From the IMG/VR virus record IMGVR_UViG_3300032092_000242, positions 1-24,552 of that record: DNA of 24,552 nt; one strand, written 5' to 3'. Both the position numbers and the translations under genes were made by a program. A model generated the notes under the pieces. That model saw nothing but the letters and a program-made list of their open reading frames with translations. It did no database searches and was not told the DNA's origin. This document shows positions 1-9,900 of the stretch, one piece after another (the stretch's first letter is position 1; the number at the start of each line of letters is the position of its first letter). Origin of the DNA: a virus.

Positions 1-1
1 A

Positions 2-295
2 AATACAGTTAATAATAGTATTAGTACGACAATTGATCCTATCACATTTGATCCAATAAACACTTCAAATTTAACATATAATACAGTAAATTCAATTGCT
101 GAATTTGCAAATACTTTATATACTTTGTTACATGACAGGCGGGTACATGATGAGAATTTTTATACAAAATCAAATCAATTGGTTAACGAAGCTAAAAATA
201 TACGCAGATATGAAAATTTAGGAGCATCTGAAGACAATCTAGTTCAAAATCTTATTGGAAGTGATAAATTAAAATCTAGGCTTGCTAACCAGTGA
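2..295 (+). CDS. C-terminal part of an unidentified structural protein (5' end outside window)
   Basis: An open frame enters from the left edge and ends at TGA 293-295, leaving about 97 residues. The visible part begins rich in Asn, Thr, Ser and Ile, then becomes more charged and probably helical (around LHDRRVHDENFYTK and ENLGASEDNLVQ). I recognise no domain. It lies directly upstream of the gp25-like gene, where T4-like phages carry other baseplate genes such as gp53 or gp5, so a baseplate or virion role is likely. That rests on position only. Its stop codon lies inside the late-promoter-like 15-mer that precedes the next gene, so the two genes are separated by only 12 bases. Confidence 0.6.
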   Translation, partial: NTVNNSISTTIDPITFDPINTSNLTYNTVNSIAEFANTLYTLLHDRRVHDENFYTKSNQLVNEAKNIRRYENLGASEDNLVQNLIGSDKLKSRLANQ

Positions 296-303
296 CATAA
301 ATA
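296..303 (+). promoter_or_regulatory. T4-late-promoter-like motif CATAAATA before the gp25-like gene
   Basis: CATAAATA fits the NATAAATA late-promoter consensus of T4-like phages. It sits in the 15-mer AGTGACATAAATAGA (291-305), repeated exactly at 5306-5320. The motif ends four bases before the ATG at 308. If the T4 spacing holds, transcription would start at or next to the ATG, giving an almost leaderless message. The motif match is seen; promoter activity and start site are inferred. Confidence 0.6.
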
Positions 304-307
304 GAAA

Positions 308-712
308 ATGGCAACAACAATAATAACAACAACTAGAGAATGGCGAGATTTAGATTTAAATTTCAATATTCATCCAATCCGTAAAGACATTAACAAACAC
401 AGGGCTGAGTTTGCGGTAATTAATTCCATTAAGAATTTAATTTTAACTAATCACTATGAGATCCCTTTTCAACCAGAAATTGGATGTAATATTCGAAAGC
501 TTTTGTTTGAACCATTGGATATGATCACAGCATCTTTAATTGACCGTGAAATTGTAGAAACAATAAACAATTTTGAGCCAAGAGCAAATGTTACAAAAAT
601 TGTTGTTTCTCCAGATTTCGATAATAATGGTTTTAAAGTTGAATTATTGTTTCAAATTATTAATAGAACCGATCCGATAGCAATCAAATTTTTCTTAGAG
701 CGAGTCCGATAA
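308..712 (+). CDS. 25: Baseplate wedge subunit, gp25-like
   Basis: This 134-residue protein matches the size of T4 gp25 (132 residues). It carries the family signature: an IG.N.RKLLFEP segment at about residues 58-69, then an N-FEPR motif with Glu-Pro-Arg at 90-92. That EPR motif is shared by gp25 and the TssE sheath-initiator proteins of type VI secretion. In T4, gp25 sits at the inner baseplate next to gp6 and helps start sheath polymerisation. The ATG at 308 is the only reasonable start, since the next Met is at residue 72. No ribosome-binding site is visible; the late-promoter motif occupies that space. The stop codon TAA (710-712) abuts the ATG of the gp6-like gene, which suggests translational coupling. 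Confidence 0.93.
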   Translation: MATTIITTTREWRDLDLNFNIHPIRKDINKHRAEFAVINSIKNLILTNHYEIPFQPEIGCNIRKLLFEPLDMITASLIDREIVETINNFEPRANVTKIVVSPDFDNNGFKVELLFQIINRTDPIAIKFFLERVR

Positions 713-2764
713 ATGGCAGATAATCGTTTACAAGTTGCAGAGCTTGATTTTGATACAATCAAAACCAATTTAAAAACATATTTAAAACAACAAACAGAAT
801 TTCAAGACTACGATTTTGAAGGCTCTGGGCTTAATGTTTTAATTAATCTTTTAGCATATAATACTCATTATAATGCATACTATCTTAATATGGTAGCTAA
901 TGAATCATTTTTAGATACAGCTTTATTGAGAGATTCTGTTGTTTCACATGCTAAAACATTAGGGTATGTTCCTTATTCTAAAACATCAGCTACAGCAGTT
1001 ATTGATTTAACGATAGAAACCAATAGTACAACAATTGATACTGTAACAATACCCAAAGGTTTTGTGTTTATATCCAGCCCTAGTGATAATCAATCTTATA
1101 ATTTTGCTGTTATGGGTGACACAACGGTTACAAAAAGTGGAACAAAATATTTTTTTGAGGGATTAGAAATTAAAGAAGGTGAATTTGTATCTTATTCTTT
1201 TACACAAAACGACGGAGAAAATCCAAAAGCTATTTTTGAAATTCCTGATTCTAATATTGATACAAATACTATTTCTGTATCTGTTAGGCCGTCTTCAAGC
1301 AATTCACAAATAAGTATTTTTAATAAAGCTACGGATATTTTAGATGTTACAAACTCATCTGAAGTATATTTTTTACAAGAATCTAAAGGCGGCAAATATA
1401 AAATTTATTTTGGTGACGATGTTATTGGTAAAAAAATTAATGATGGTGCAATAATTAATTTAACATATCTGTCAACAAATGGCCCTGCCGCAAATAAATC
1501 TTTAAGTTTTACTGTGGGTGCTCCTATTTCTGGATATACCGATATTACTATTACCACTTTAAGTGCTGCAGCTGGTGGAAAAAATAGAGAAACAGTTAAT
1601 GAAATTAAATACAATGCTGTAACTCAATTTGCTACACAAAATAGATTAGTCACTTTTAAAGATTACGAATCTTACATTATTAAAAATTATCCATCACTAG
1701 ATTCTATTTCAGTTTGGGGTGGCGAAGAAGAAACTCCTCCAGTTTATGGCAAAGTTTATATATCCATTAAACCAAAAACAGATTACTATATTTCTGAAAC
1801 TGAAAAACAAAGAATTTTAAATGATATCGTTAAGCCAAAATCTATTGTTTCCGTTCAAGCAGAATTTAAAGATCCTGAATTCTTGTACTTATTGATTAAC
1901 AATACCATACAGTATGATCCTAAGAAAACAACTGTAAGTGCGGATGGCATTAAAAATAATATTAGAAACGCCATCATAGCATACAGAAATTCAAAATTAA
2001 ATAAATTTGGTGCTAAATTTATTTTGTCTAAGATGCAAGATTCAATTGATTCTACAAATTTAAATTCTATTGTTGGCTCCGAATCTGTTGTTAGGTTACA
2101 GAAAAGATTTTTGCCTATTTTGAATCAATCTAAAAATTACGCAATCGATTTTAATGCACCTTTAAAACGTGGTACAATTACAAATAAACTAACATCAACC
2201 AGTTTTAATGTTTTGGATGTGGATGGTATTGAAAGAACTGTTATCTTTGATGAAATACCACAGTCATCTTCAGGCATTACCTCAATCGGTGTTACTGATG
2301 CGGGTACAGGCTATACCTCTGCACCAACAGTAACCATCACAGGCGATGGTACTGGTGCAACAGCTGAAGCCATTATTGTTAACGGCAGAGTTCAGAATAT
2401 TAATATTGTGGATCGTGGAACCGATTACACACGAGCTGTAGTAACAGTTACCGGTGGTGATGGATATGGAGCTTCAGCCGTTGCAATAGTAGATGGTCGA
2501 GTAGGAACACTCAGAACAATTTATTATGATTCAGCTGCACAAAGACAAATCGTTGATGATAATGTTGGTGAGATTGATTATACCGCTGGTTTAATTAACA
2601 TTTTTGATATTAACATGTTATCTGTTGCTTCAGCTGACGGTTACATAAGACTATCATTTGAGTCGGAAAAAGGTATTGTTGAAACTATTAGAAGTACAAT
2701 TATTACAATTGATGAAACCGACCCTACATCCATTACAATTGATTTAGTCAAAATATCTGATTAA
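713..2764 (+). CDS. 6: Baseplate wedge subunit, gp6-like (baseplate J family)
   Basis: The protein has 683 residues; T4 gp6 has 660. Its N-terminus carries a conserved helical block at about residues 38-80 (GSGLNVLINLLAYNTHYNAY, then NESFLDTA and RDSVVSHAKTLGYVP), typical of gp6/baseplate-J proteins. In T4, gp6 dimers form the continuous inner ring of the baseplate and contact gp25, gp53 and gp7. Residues about 521-600 hold two tandem beta units of the form GxGYxxxPxVxI..GxGAxA. T4 gp6 lacks these as far as I recall, but similar units occur in the next genes. The start codon directly follows the gp25-like stop codon, with no clear ribosome-binding site. The gene order 25-6 and the sequence make the assignment strong. 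Confidence 0.92.
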   Translation: MADNRLQVAELDFDTIKTNLKTYLKQQTEFQDYDFEGSGLNVLINLLAYNTHYNAYYLNMVANESFLDTALLRDSVVSHAKTLGYVPYSKTSATAVIDLTIETNSTTIDTVTIPKGFVFISSPSDNQSYNFAVMGDTTVTKSGTKYFFEGLEIKEGEFVSYSFTQNDGENPKAIFEIPDSNIDTNTISVSVRPSSSNSQISIFNKATDILDVTNSSEVYFLQESKGGKYKIYFGDDVIGKKINDGAIINLTYLSTNGPAANKSLSFTVGAPISGYTDITITTLSAAAGGKNRETVNEIKYNAVTQFATQNRLVTFKDYESYIIKNYPSLDSISVWGGEEETPPVYGKVYISIKPKTDYYISETEKQRILNDIVKPKSIVSVQAEFKDPEFLYLLINNTIQYDPKKTTVSADGIKNNIRNAIIAYRNSKLNKFGAKFILSKMQDSIDSTNLNSIVGSESVVRLQKRFLPILNQSKNYAIDFNAPLKRGTITNKLTSTSFNVLDVDGIERTVIFDEIPQSSSGITSIGVTDAGTGYTSAPTVTITGDGTGATAEAIIVNGRVQNINIVDRGTDYTRAVVTVTGGDGYGASAVAIVDGRVGTLRTIYYDSAAQRQIVDDNVGEIDYTAGLINIFDINMLSVASADGYIRLSFESEKGIVETIRSTIITIDETDPTSITIDLVKISD

Positions 2765-2768
2765 TTAA

Positions 2769-5315
2769 ATGTCCAATTTAAAAACATCCATACTTGTTGC
2801 ACAACAAGTACCTGAATACATAAATGATGAATATCCTTTATTCATTTCTTTCCTTGAAGCATATTATGAATTCATGGAAGAAGCTCAAGGCAATCAAAAA
2901 AACAATGTATTGACTCTCAGCAAAAACATGAGATATGTTTCAGATGTAGACGCATCTATTGGCGCATTTGAAAAAAGTTTCTTTAATAACTTTGCCTCTT
3001 TGATTCCTAGAGATGTTGAGGTAAATAAAGAAACACTTATTAAAAATGTTTTACCTCTTTATATTTCTAGAGGCAATGAAAAGTCATTTAAGTTATTGTT
3101 TAGAATGTTGTTCAATGATGAAGTTGATGTTATCTTACCAAAAAATAATGTCTTGCGAATATCAGATGGTAAATGGACAGTTGACAATCTTTTAAAATTA
3201 GAAACTGATATTCGTAGCACATATACAGGTACAGGTTCAAATACCACATTCTTTTTGGCTCAACAAGTTGATCCTGATGCGGTTGAAGTTTATGTTGACG
3301 ATGTGTTAAAAACAATTAATACCGATTACACAATTCGAAAAGAATCTAGGAAGTTGGTTTTTAATTCTGCGCCTGTTTCAAACACAGCAATTAAAGTTGT
3401 ATATGATGACTTTGATGTTACCCAACTAAACAATAGAAAAATTACAGGCCAAACATCAGGTGCTACTGCTATTATTGAAAGTGCTTCAAAGCGTATTATT
3501 ACCGACCGATTAAACTTTGGTTTGCCATTTGAATTAATTATTGATAAGAAAACTTTAAGTGGCATATTTACCAATGGCGAACAAGTCATAACGGATATTA
3601 TTGATCCTAATGGAACAAAGATAACACTTGTTGCGGATACATTTTCAATATTAACATCCATTTTGGTTACAGGTTCTGGTGCTTCATATAATGTTGGTGA
3701 CACCGTAACTATTCTTGGTGGTGGCGCAACAAGTGCTGCCACGGCAGAAGTTGAATCTGTAACAGCTGGTCTAACAAATCGTATTGTTGTTAATTATGGC
3801 GGCGCAGGATTTAGTACTGCTTCTTTAATTTCAAGCTCTAACACTCCAGGCAACTCATTTCTTACTGGCGCTGTTGATGGTGTTGATACTTCTGGCGCTA
3901 ATACTAATATTACATTTTTAGTTAATGATGATATTATTAATACGTATTCAAATATTACTTTATCTGCGGTTGATTATGGGTTTCCTTCACAGGTTATTCC
4001 AGCTGGCGAAAATATCAATACACGAATTTTTGATGCATTAAGCTCACTTACAATTACTAACTTAGGCCCAATAACCAATGCTATTATTTTATTCTCTAAT
4101 ACATCTGTAAATACGGCTATACTAGATTCTCAAGGTTCTCTTTATTTCTTAGGCAGTACGTTAAGTGATATCAAATCTTTTCGGGCAGTTGGTAGAATTG
4201 ATGTATATAATGGCGGAGTAAATTACAAAGTTGGTGATGAAATTATTTTTGGTTCGAACCCTTCAGGCACATATGGATATGGCGCTGCAGCTGCGGTTAC
4301 CGAAGTGGCTGGTTCAGGTACAATTACTAAAATAAAAGTTCAATCTCAAAGAGCTGCTGGCACCGCAAACATTTCAAATAATTCAATTGTTGTTACTGGA
4401 ACAGGTACATCTTTTGGTGCAGCAGGAGAGCCTGGTGTTGGAGATAAAATTACTATTAGAAGTCAAGAACGATTTATTAATGCAGTCACATCTTCTACTA
4501 CCGCAACCGTAAATGCAGCCTTCTCATTTAGTGATGGAACTGTATATTCAAACAATTCACCAATAGGTTCATTGTCGAGAGGTGTTATTGGTGGCATTAA
4601 CTATACTCAAGGCAGTTTCCCAACAGTTACAGTTTCCTCATCTAATGGTTCTGGTGCTAATATTGCAATCACATCTTTGATGGGTGATGGTGAAAATTTG
4701 AATGCTCTTACCGATACCGTTCCTGGTCAAATTTTAAGAATTAGAGTTACATCAGGTGGTGCTGGTTATCAGTACATTCCACAAGTTGATTTGATAAACT
4801 TTGGAGATGGCTCTGCAACTGCAACAGCTCAAGTTGGTAATTCTTATTCCACTTTATCTGGCCGATGGACAACATCTGATTCCATTCTATCAAGTTCTGA
4901 AAGAAAACTCCAAGGTAATAATTATTATGTGGATTATTCTTACATAACATCCTCTCTGACAGAGTTTACAAAATATAAAGATGTTCTTCGCCAACTTTTA
5001 CATCCATCTGGATTTGTAAACTATGCAGATTTGAATAAGAATTTAACTATAACACAGAAAGACACAGCTGTTTCCAGAACTATTACTAACCAAATTTCTG
5101 GTACAGTATCAGTATCAAACGGGTCAATCTATGTTACTGGAGTAAACACCAAATTTAATATTGCAAACTCACTTGGATCAATCACACTTGGTACCAATGT
5201 TGCAGTTAATGGCGAATTAAGAATTGTAAATAGTATCATAAGTAACACAAATATTTCGGTTTCTTCTGCATGGACTATGAATGCCAGCGCTCAAACTTTA
5301 ATTATAGTGACATAA
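2769..5315 (+). CDS. Baseplate wedge protein in the gp7 position
   Basis: The 848-residue product lies between the gp6-like and gp8-like genes, exactly where T4 carries gene 7 (T4 gp7 has 1032 residues). Residues about 1-150 are helical and resemble the N-terminal block of related aquatic T4-like phage proteins (VPEYINDEYPLFISFLEAYYEF, written here only as far as EAYY in the core match; then LPLYISRGNEKSFKLLFRML). From about residue 290 it is a chain of Gly/Ser/Thr-rich beta segments, with GxGY-type units near 298-325, 476-510 and 656-690. The C-terminal 120 residues include a helical stretch (FTKYKDVLRQLLHPSGF). Start ATG 2769 comes four bases after the previous stop. I call it gp7 by position; sequence similarity to T4 gp7 itself is not visible to me. 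Confidence 0.7.
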   Translation: MSNLKTSILVAQQVPEYINDEYPLFISFLEAYYEFMEEAQGNQKNNVLTLSKNMRYVSDVDASIGAFEKSFFNNFASLIPRDVEVNKETLIKNVLPLYISRGNEKSFKLLFRMLFNDEVDVILPKNNVLRISDGKWTVDNLLKLETDIRSTYTGTGSNTTFFLAQQVDPDAVEVYVDDVLKTINTDYTIRKESRKLVFNSAPVSNTAIKVVYDDFDVTQLNNRKITGQTSGATAIIESASKRIITDRLNFGLPFELIIDKKTLSGIFTNGEQVITDIIDPNGTKITLVADTFSILTSILVTGSGASYNVGDTVTILGGGATSAATAEVESVTAGLTNRIVVNYGGAGFSTASLISSSNTPGNSFLTGAVDGVDTSGANTNITFLVNDDIINTYSNITLSAVDYGFPSQVIPAGENINTRIFDALSSLTITNLGPITNAIILFSNTSVNTAILDSQGSLYFLGSTLSDIKSFRAVGRIDVYNGGVNYKVGDEIIFGSNPSGTYGYGAAAAVTEVAGSGTITKIKVQSQRAAGTANISNNSIVVTGTGTSFGAAGEPGVGDKITIRSQERFINAVTSSTTATVNAAFSFSDGTVYSNNSPIGSLSRGVIGGINYTQGSFPTVTVSSSNGSGANIAITSLMGDGENLNALTDTVPGQILRIRVTSGGAGYQYIPQVDLINFGDGSATATAQVGNSYSTLSGRWTTSDSILSSSERKLQGNNYYVDYSYITSSLTEFTKYKDVLRQLLHPSGFVNYADLNKNLTITQKDTAVSRTITNQISGTVSVSNGSIYVTGVNTKFNIANSLGSITLGTNVAVNGELRIVNSIISNTNISVSSAWTMNASAQTLIIVT

Positions 5316-5318
5316 ATA
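5311..5318 (+). promoter_or_regulatory. T4-late-promoter-like motif CATAAATA before the gp8-like gene
   Basis: CATAAATA lies in a 15-mer (5306-5320) identical to the one before the gp25-like gene. It overlaps the last codons of the preceding gene (TGA ends at the base before the next gap) and ends six bases before the ATG at 5325. T4 spacing would again put the transcript start at about the ATG. No Shine-Dalgarno sequence is present between motif and ATG. Confidence 0.6.
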
Positions 5319-5324
5319 GATTTT

Positions 5325-6926
5325 ATGGCAGCAATAACTAACAAAAAATTATCTTTTAATACAGCAGAACAATTCAAAGAATCGTTCTCGGAGGCTAATC
5401 CAACTATAGCATATGTCTTTATTGGAAACCATGTCCCCTATGCAAATGAGTCTTCTCCAGATTCTATTGTCGATACAATATCAGCAGAAAAAAATACTTG
5501 GGATAACATCTTTGCTGCGAAAAGAGCAACGGGAAATGATGTTGAATTAGTGGTTCCAAAGATTAACTGGACCTCAAATACCAAATATCGTCAATATGAT
5601 GATACAGTTGAAGTTTCAACATTATTGTCTTCAAACACCACACAAAATTTGAAACCGATGTATGTAATCACATCGGCAAGAAATGTTTACAAGTGTGTTT
5701 CCAATAATGCATCTGCAAACTCCACAGTCGAACCTTCAGGTGACTATACAACTTCTAACGGTAACATCTCTACAGGTGATGGGTTTGTTTGGAAGTATAT
5801 GTACAATGTTAAACCATCAAATAAATTTTTAACAACGCAATGGATACCAGCACCGACCTCTACAGCTGCATTAGACTATGGCGTCAATAGTTCTGGCGTT
5901 GTTGATGGAGAACTAACTACAATTGTTGTTACTAATCCAGGTGTTAATTATAGACAAGCTTCTAACATTAGGGTTGATTCTTTTACCTCTGGCCAAACAT
6001 CGCTAAAGCTATCAAACACCTCACTAACTTTGTCTGTATTCAGTATTCCAACTTTGTTCAATTTAAGTAACTTGACCATTAGTGGAACAGGTATATTGGC
6101 AGATACTTTTATTAGTTCTATTTCAAACACAACAGGTATTATAACACTCTCATCTGCCACAAGTGGAGTTGGTGGTAATGCTAATAACATAACAATCTCA
6201 ACCAGAGTTTATATTGCTGGTGATGGTATTGGTGCTGTCGCAAGCGCTACACTTTCCAACACTTCTTCTGGTGCTTCAGCAGCTCAAGCTAATATATCAA
6301 AGATTACTGTTTCTACTATTGGTTCTGATTATACCACAGCAAATGCATTCATTTACGGCTCAGGTTCTGGTGCTCAAACTAGAGTTATTTTACCGCCAAA
6401 GTTTGGCCACTCTTTTAATCCTGCTAAAGAATTAAGTGCAAATAATGTAATGGTTGCTGTTAGAATTGGTGAAATTGATTCTACTGAACAAGGATTAATT
6501 TCAATTGATACTTCGTTTAGACAAATTGGACTGTTGAGGGATCCATATAAATATGGATCAACTGTCGCAGCAAATACTGCTACAGCTAATTCTGTTATAT
6601 CACAGACTACCAATTTAGATGTTGTTGCTGGAACTTCTTTTTCTTTGAATGAATATGTTTATCAAGGATCAGTATCTAATCCAAATGCCTACGGTTTTAT
6701 TAACGCACAGACTACCAACGGAGTTAGATTAACAAAAGTCAAAGGGACATTTGTTACTGGTCTTCCACTCATTGGTTTTAACTCTGGCTCTTCTAGAACA
6801 GTTACCGCAACAGCTCAACCAGAATTCGAACCATATACAGGTGATATAATGTATACGGAAAATATAACAAAACTCGACCGGGCAGATGGCCAGGCGGAAA
6901 ATATTAAACTAGTCGTAAGTTTTTAA
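5325..6926 (+). CDS. 8: Baseplate wedge subunit, gp8-like
   Basis: The protein has 533 residues; T4 gp8 has 334. The N-terminal 180 residues keep the gp8 pattern. A beta strand reads YVFIGNHVPYANESSPD, followed by a W-D-N block and a VVPKINW segment matching the VIPRRDW region of T4 gp8. Then come YKCVSNN and the GDGFVWKYMYNV motif (near 151-162), which matches GDGYVWEYLFEI in T4 gp8. In T4, gp8 forms dimers at the outer wedge and binds gp7 and gp10. The extra length is mostly Ser/Thr/Asn-rich beta repeats between about 195 and 360, including GxNY and GSDY units related to those in the neighbouring wedge proteins. The C-terminal part (PPKFGHSFNPAKEL onward) is the conserved second half. ATG 5325 directly follows a late-promoter-like site. 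Confidence 0.85.
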   Translation: MAAITNKKLSFNTAEQFKESFSEANPTIAYVFIGNHVPYANESSPDSIVDTISAEKNTWDNIFAAKRATGNDVELVVPKINWTSNTKYRQYDDTVEVSTLLSSNTTQNLKPMYVITSARNVYKCVSNNASANSTVEPSGDYTTSNGNISTGDGFVWKYMYNVKPSNKFLTTQWIPAPTSTAALDYGVNSSGVVDGELTTIVVTNPGVNYRQASNIRVDSFTSGQTSLKLSNTSLTLSVFSIPTLFNLSNLTISGTGILADTFISSISNTTGIITLSSATSGVGGNANNITISTRVYIAGDGIGAVASATLSNTSSGASAAQANISKITVSTIGSDYTTANAFIYGSGSGAQTRVILPPKFGHSFNPAKELSANNVMVAVRIGEIDSTEQGLISIDTSFRQIGLLRDPYKYGSTVAANTATANSVISQTTNLDVVAGTSFSLNEYVYQGSVSNPNAYGFINAQTTNGVRLTKVKGTFVTGLPLIGFNSGSSRTVTATAQPEFEPYTGDIMYTENITKLDRADGQAENIKLVVSF

Positions 6927-6935
6927 GGACGGTCA

Positions 6936-9900
6936 ATGGCTCTTGATACCAATTTTAATGTAAATCCATATTATGATGACTATGATGAAGATAAGAAATT
7001 TCTTCGCATGTTATTTAAGCCAGGCTATGCTGTTCAGGCTCGTGAGTTAACACAACTTCAAACAATTTTACAGAAACAAGTACAGAGATTTGGTAATCAT
7101 GTATTTAAAAATGGCTCTGTTGTAACAGGTGGCCAAACTTTTTTCCAAAATGTAATTTCTTTAAAGTTAGATTCAACTTTTCTAGGTTCTGCGGTAACAG
7201 TTAGTAACTTTACTGATAAAACACTCGTTGATAATAATACCAATCCTACGCAAAGAGCTTTTGTACTTAAAACTTTTGATGCTGACGCAGGCACTGGTGA
7301 TCCTAAAACTTTATTGATTAAAGAAATTTATGGCACTCCATTTGTAGCTGGTAACACAATTAAAACTTTTGAGACTAACACCGTATCTGCAAATATAGCT
7401 ACAGCAGGTGTTGGCACTGGCCAAGTTTTTTCAGTCAATGAAGGCGTATATTATTATGAAGGATTCTTTGTTAAAACGGATGCACAAACTATTGCCGTTT
7501 CAAAGTATTCACAAACAGCCAATGCACGAATTGGTTTTGAAATTACAGAATCAACAGTATCTTATACTTCCGATACTTCATTGTTGGATCCAGCTCAAGA
7601 CGCCTCCAACTTTCAAGCTCCAGGTTCCGACCGTTACAAGATTCAAATGACTCTTACAATGAGAAGTCTCGAATCTATAGACGATACAAAATTTATAGAA
7701 CTTGCTCGAATTGAAGAAGGCACTTTGACCAAGTACGATAGATTTCCAATTTATGCAGTATTGGAAGATACTCTTGCTCGAAGAACGTATGACGAATCTG
7801 GCAATTACACAGTTAAACCATTTAAATTAGCGATTGAAACATCATCTGCAAACTCTGCTAACATGAGTCTTATCTTGTCACCAGGTAAAGCTTATGTTTA
7901 TGGTTATGAACTTGAAACAGTTGGATCAACAATAATTAATATTCCAAAACCAAGAGAATTAGCTTCTGTAACAGGTAAGCGTATTACAGCCGACTATGGA
8001 TATTATGTCTATGCTAATACTCTCTATGGCACGTTGCCAATCAATAGTCTCCAGACAGTAGACCTACATTGTGTTCCAAACAGTTCAATCAATGTAACAT
8101 CCACTGCAACAATTTCAAATACAAAAGTTGGTACAGCTAGAATTAAATCGGTTCAATTTGATTCAACTTCAAATACATCTAATGCCTCAACATATGAATA
8201 CAAGGTATTTTTAACAGATGTAAATGTTGGTTCATTAACCGGTTCCGTAAATAGTGCAATTAATATAACACATGTTCAAATTGCAAACACACTAGGATTG
8301 GCTAATAATCGTTTAACAACCGATAATGCTTATCGTGGTGCCAAATTTAGAATTACTTCAGGTCCAGGCGCTGGAGAATTAGCAAAAATTATTACTAACT
8401 ATAGTGGCGTAAATCAGACAATTCAGTTATCTGAGCCATTCATTACACCACTAACAACAGCTTCTACATACTCAATTGATTTTGAATTTAATGATGTTAA
8501 GTCTGTTGTTGTTACATCTGGCGCCGGTGCAGCTGCAAGAGTTGCTGCGGTTGATATTGACGACCGGTCAAAAGACCACTCAACGGCATTTGATGACACT
8601 TATATTTCTGATACAACTTCAGAACAATTATTGTTTGCTTTAGGTGAAAACTTTGTTGCCAATAATACAATTACAGGTCTCTCATTATCATATAGAAGAT
8701 TGTATGAGTCGCTAACATTTGCATCAGGCCTGTCTCCAACATTGTCAGTAGGTGCTGGCGAAGCTTTATCTACAGCATCTTCCACAAGTACAAGGCAATC
8801 AAATTATCAAGTCGTGGTTACAAATGCTGGTACTTCTTCATATCAACTTGGTAAAACAATTCCTACTGACTTGTTTACAGTTGATATTGCCACAAGAAGA
8901 ATTACAGTTACTAATGGTTTGAATTTAACTGCTAACGTCTATGCAACCATTGATTCCACTTCTCCTAATGAGAAAACGAAAACATACGTGCAGGCAAACA
9001 CAGATTTGCAATTAACATCAGGTTTAAATCTTTTCAGTAATGGTGCCGTAAACCTATTCACAACACCTGGTCAACTCCATATTTCGGCAAACACAGTTGT
9101 TAAGTCACCTACAGTATCTCAGTCATTGTATGTTCCTGATGTAATTAGAGTTGTTTCCGTATTAGACTTTAACAATACAAACATTACACAGGCCAATGTG
9201 GCAAGTGCTATTGATATTACATCAAGGTACACGTTAGATAATGGCCAAAGAGATTCTTATTATGACCATGCATCTATTAAATTAAAACCTGGTGTTTCTG
9301 CTCCAGTCGGTCCACTCGTTGTCAAATTTGATAAGTTCTCATCATCTGGTGCTGGATTCTTTAATGTGGATTCTTATGATGCAGCTTTTGGTTATGAGAA
9401 TGTGGGTTCATATACATCAACCAATGGTATTGAATATTCTCTCCGTGACTGTTTAGACTTTAGACCAGTTCGTGCTGCGGCAACTGTTGCAACGGCAAAT
9501 ACTGTAACATTTGATGTTGACTCATCTACAACCGGTCCAAAAATTCCAGAAAATGGTTCTGATATTATTTTGAGTTATCAATATTATTTGCCAAGACATG
9601 ATAAAATTATTCTAAACAAAGATAGAACATTTGAAGTTATTAAAGGCATCTCTAGTTTATATCCAGAAGATCCAAAAGATAAAGACAATGCTATGACATT
9701 GTATATCTTGCGTAGTCCTGCATATGTTGCCAACACATCTAATGTTACAACACAATATATCAACCACAGAAGATACACAATGCGTGACATTGGTGCTATT
9801 GAAAAACGTGTTGAAAATATTGAGTATTACACAGCATTGTCACTACTTGAACAGAACGCAATTTCTAAACAAGACTTGACAATTTTGGACTCTGCAAACT

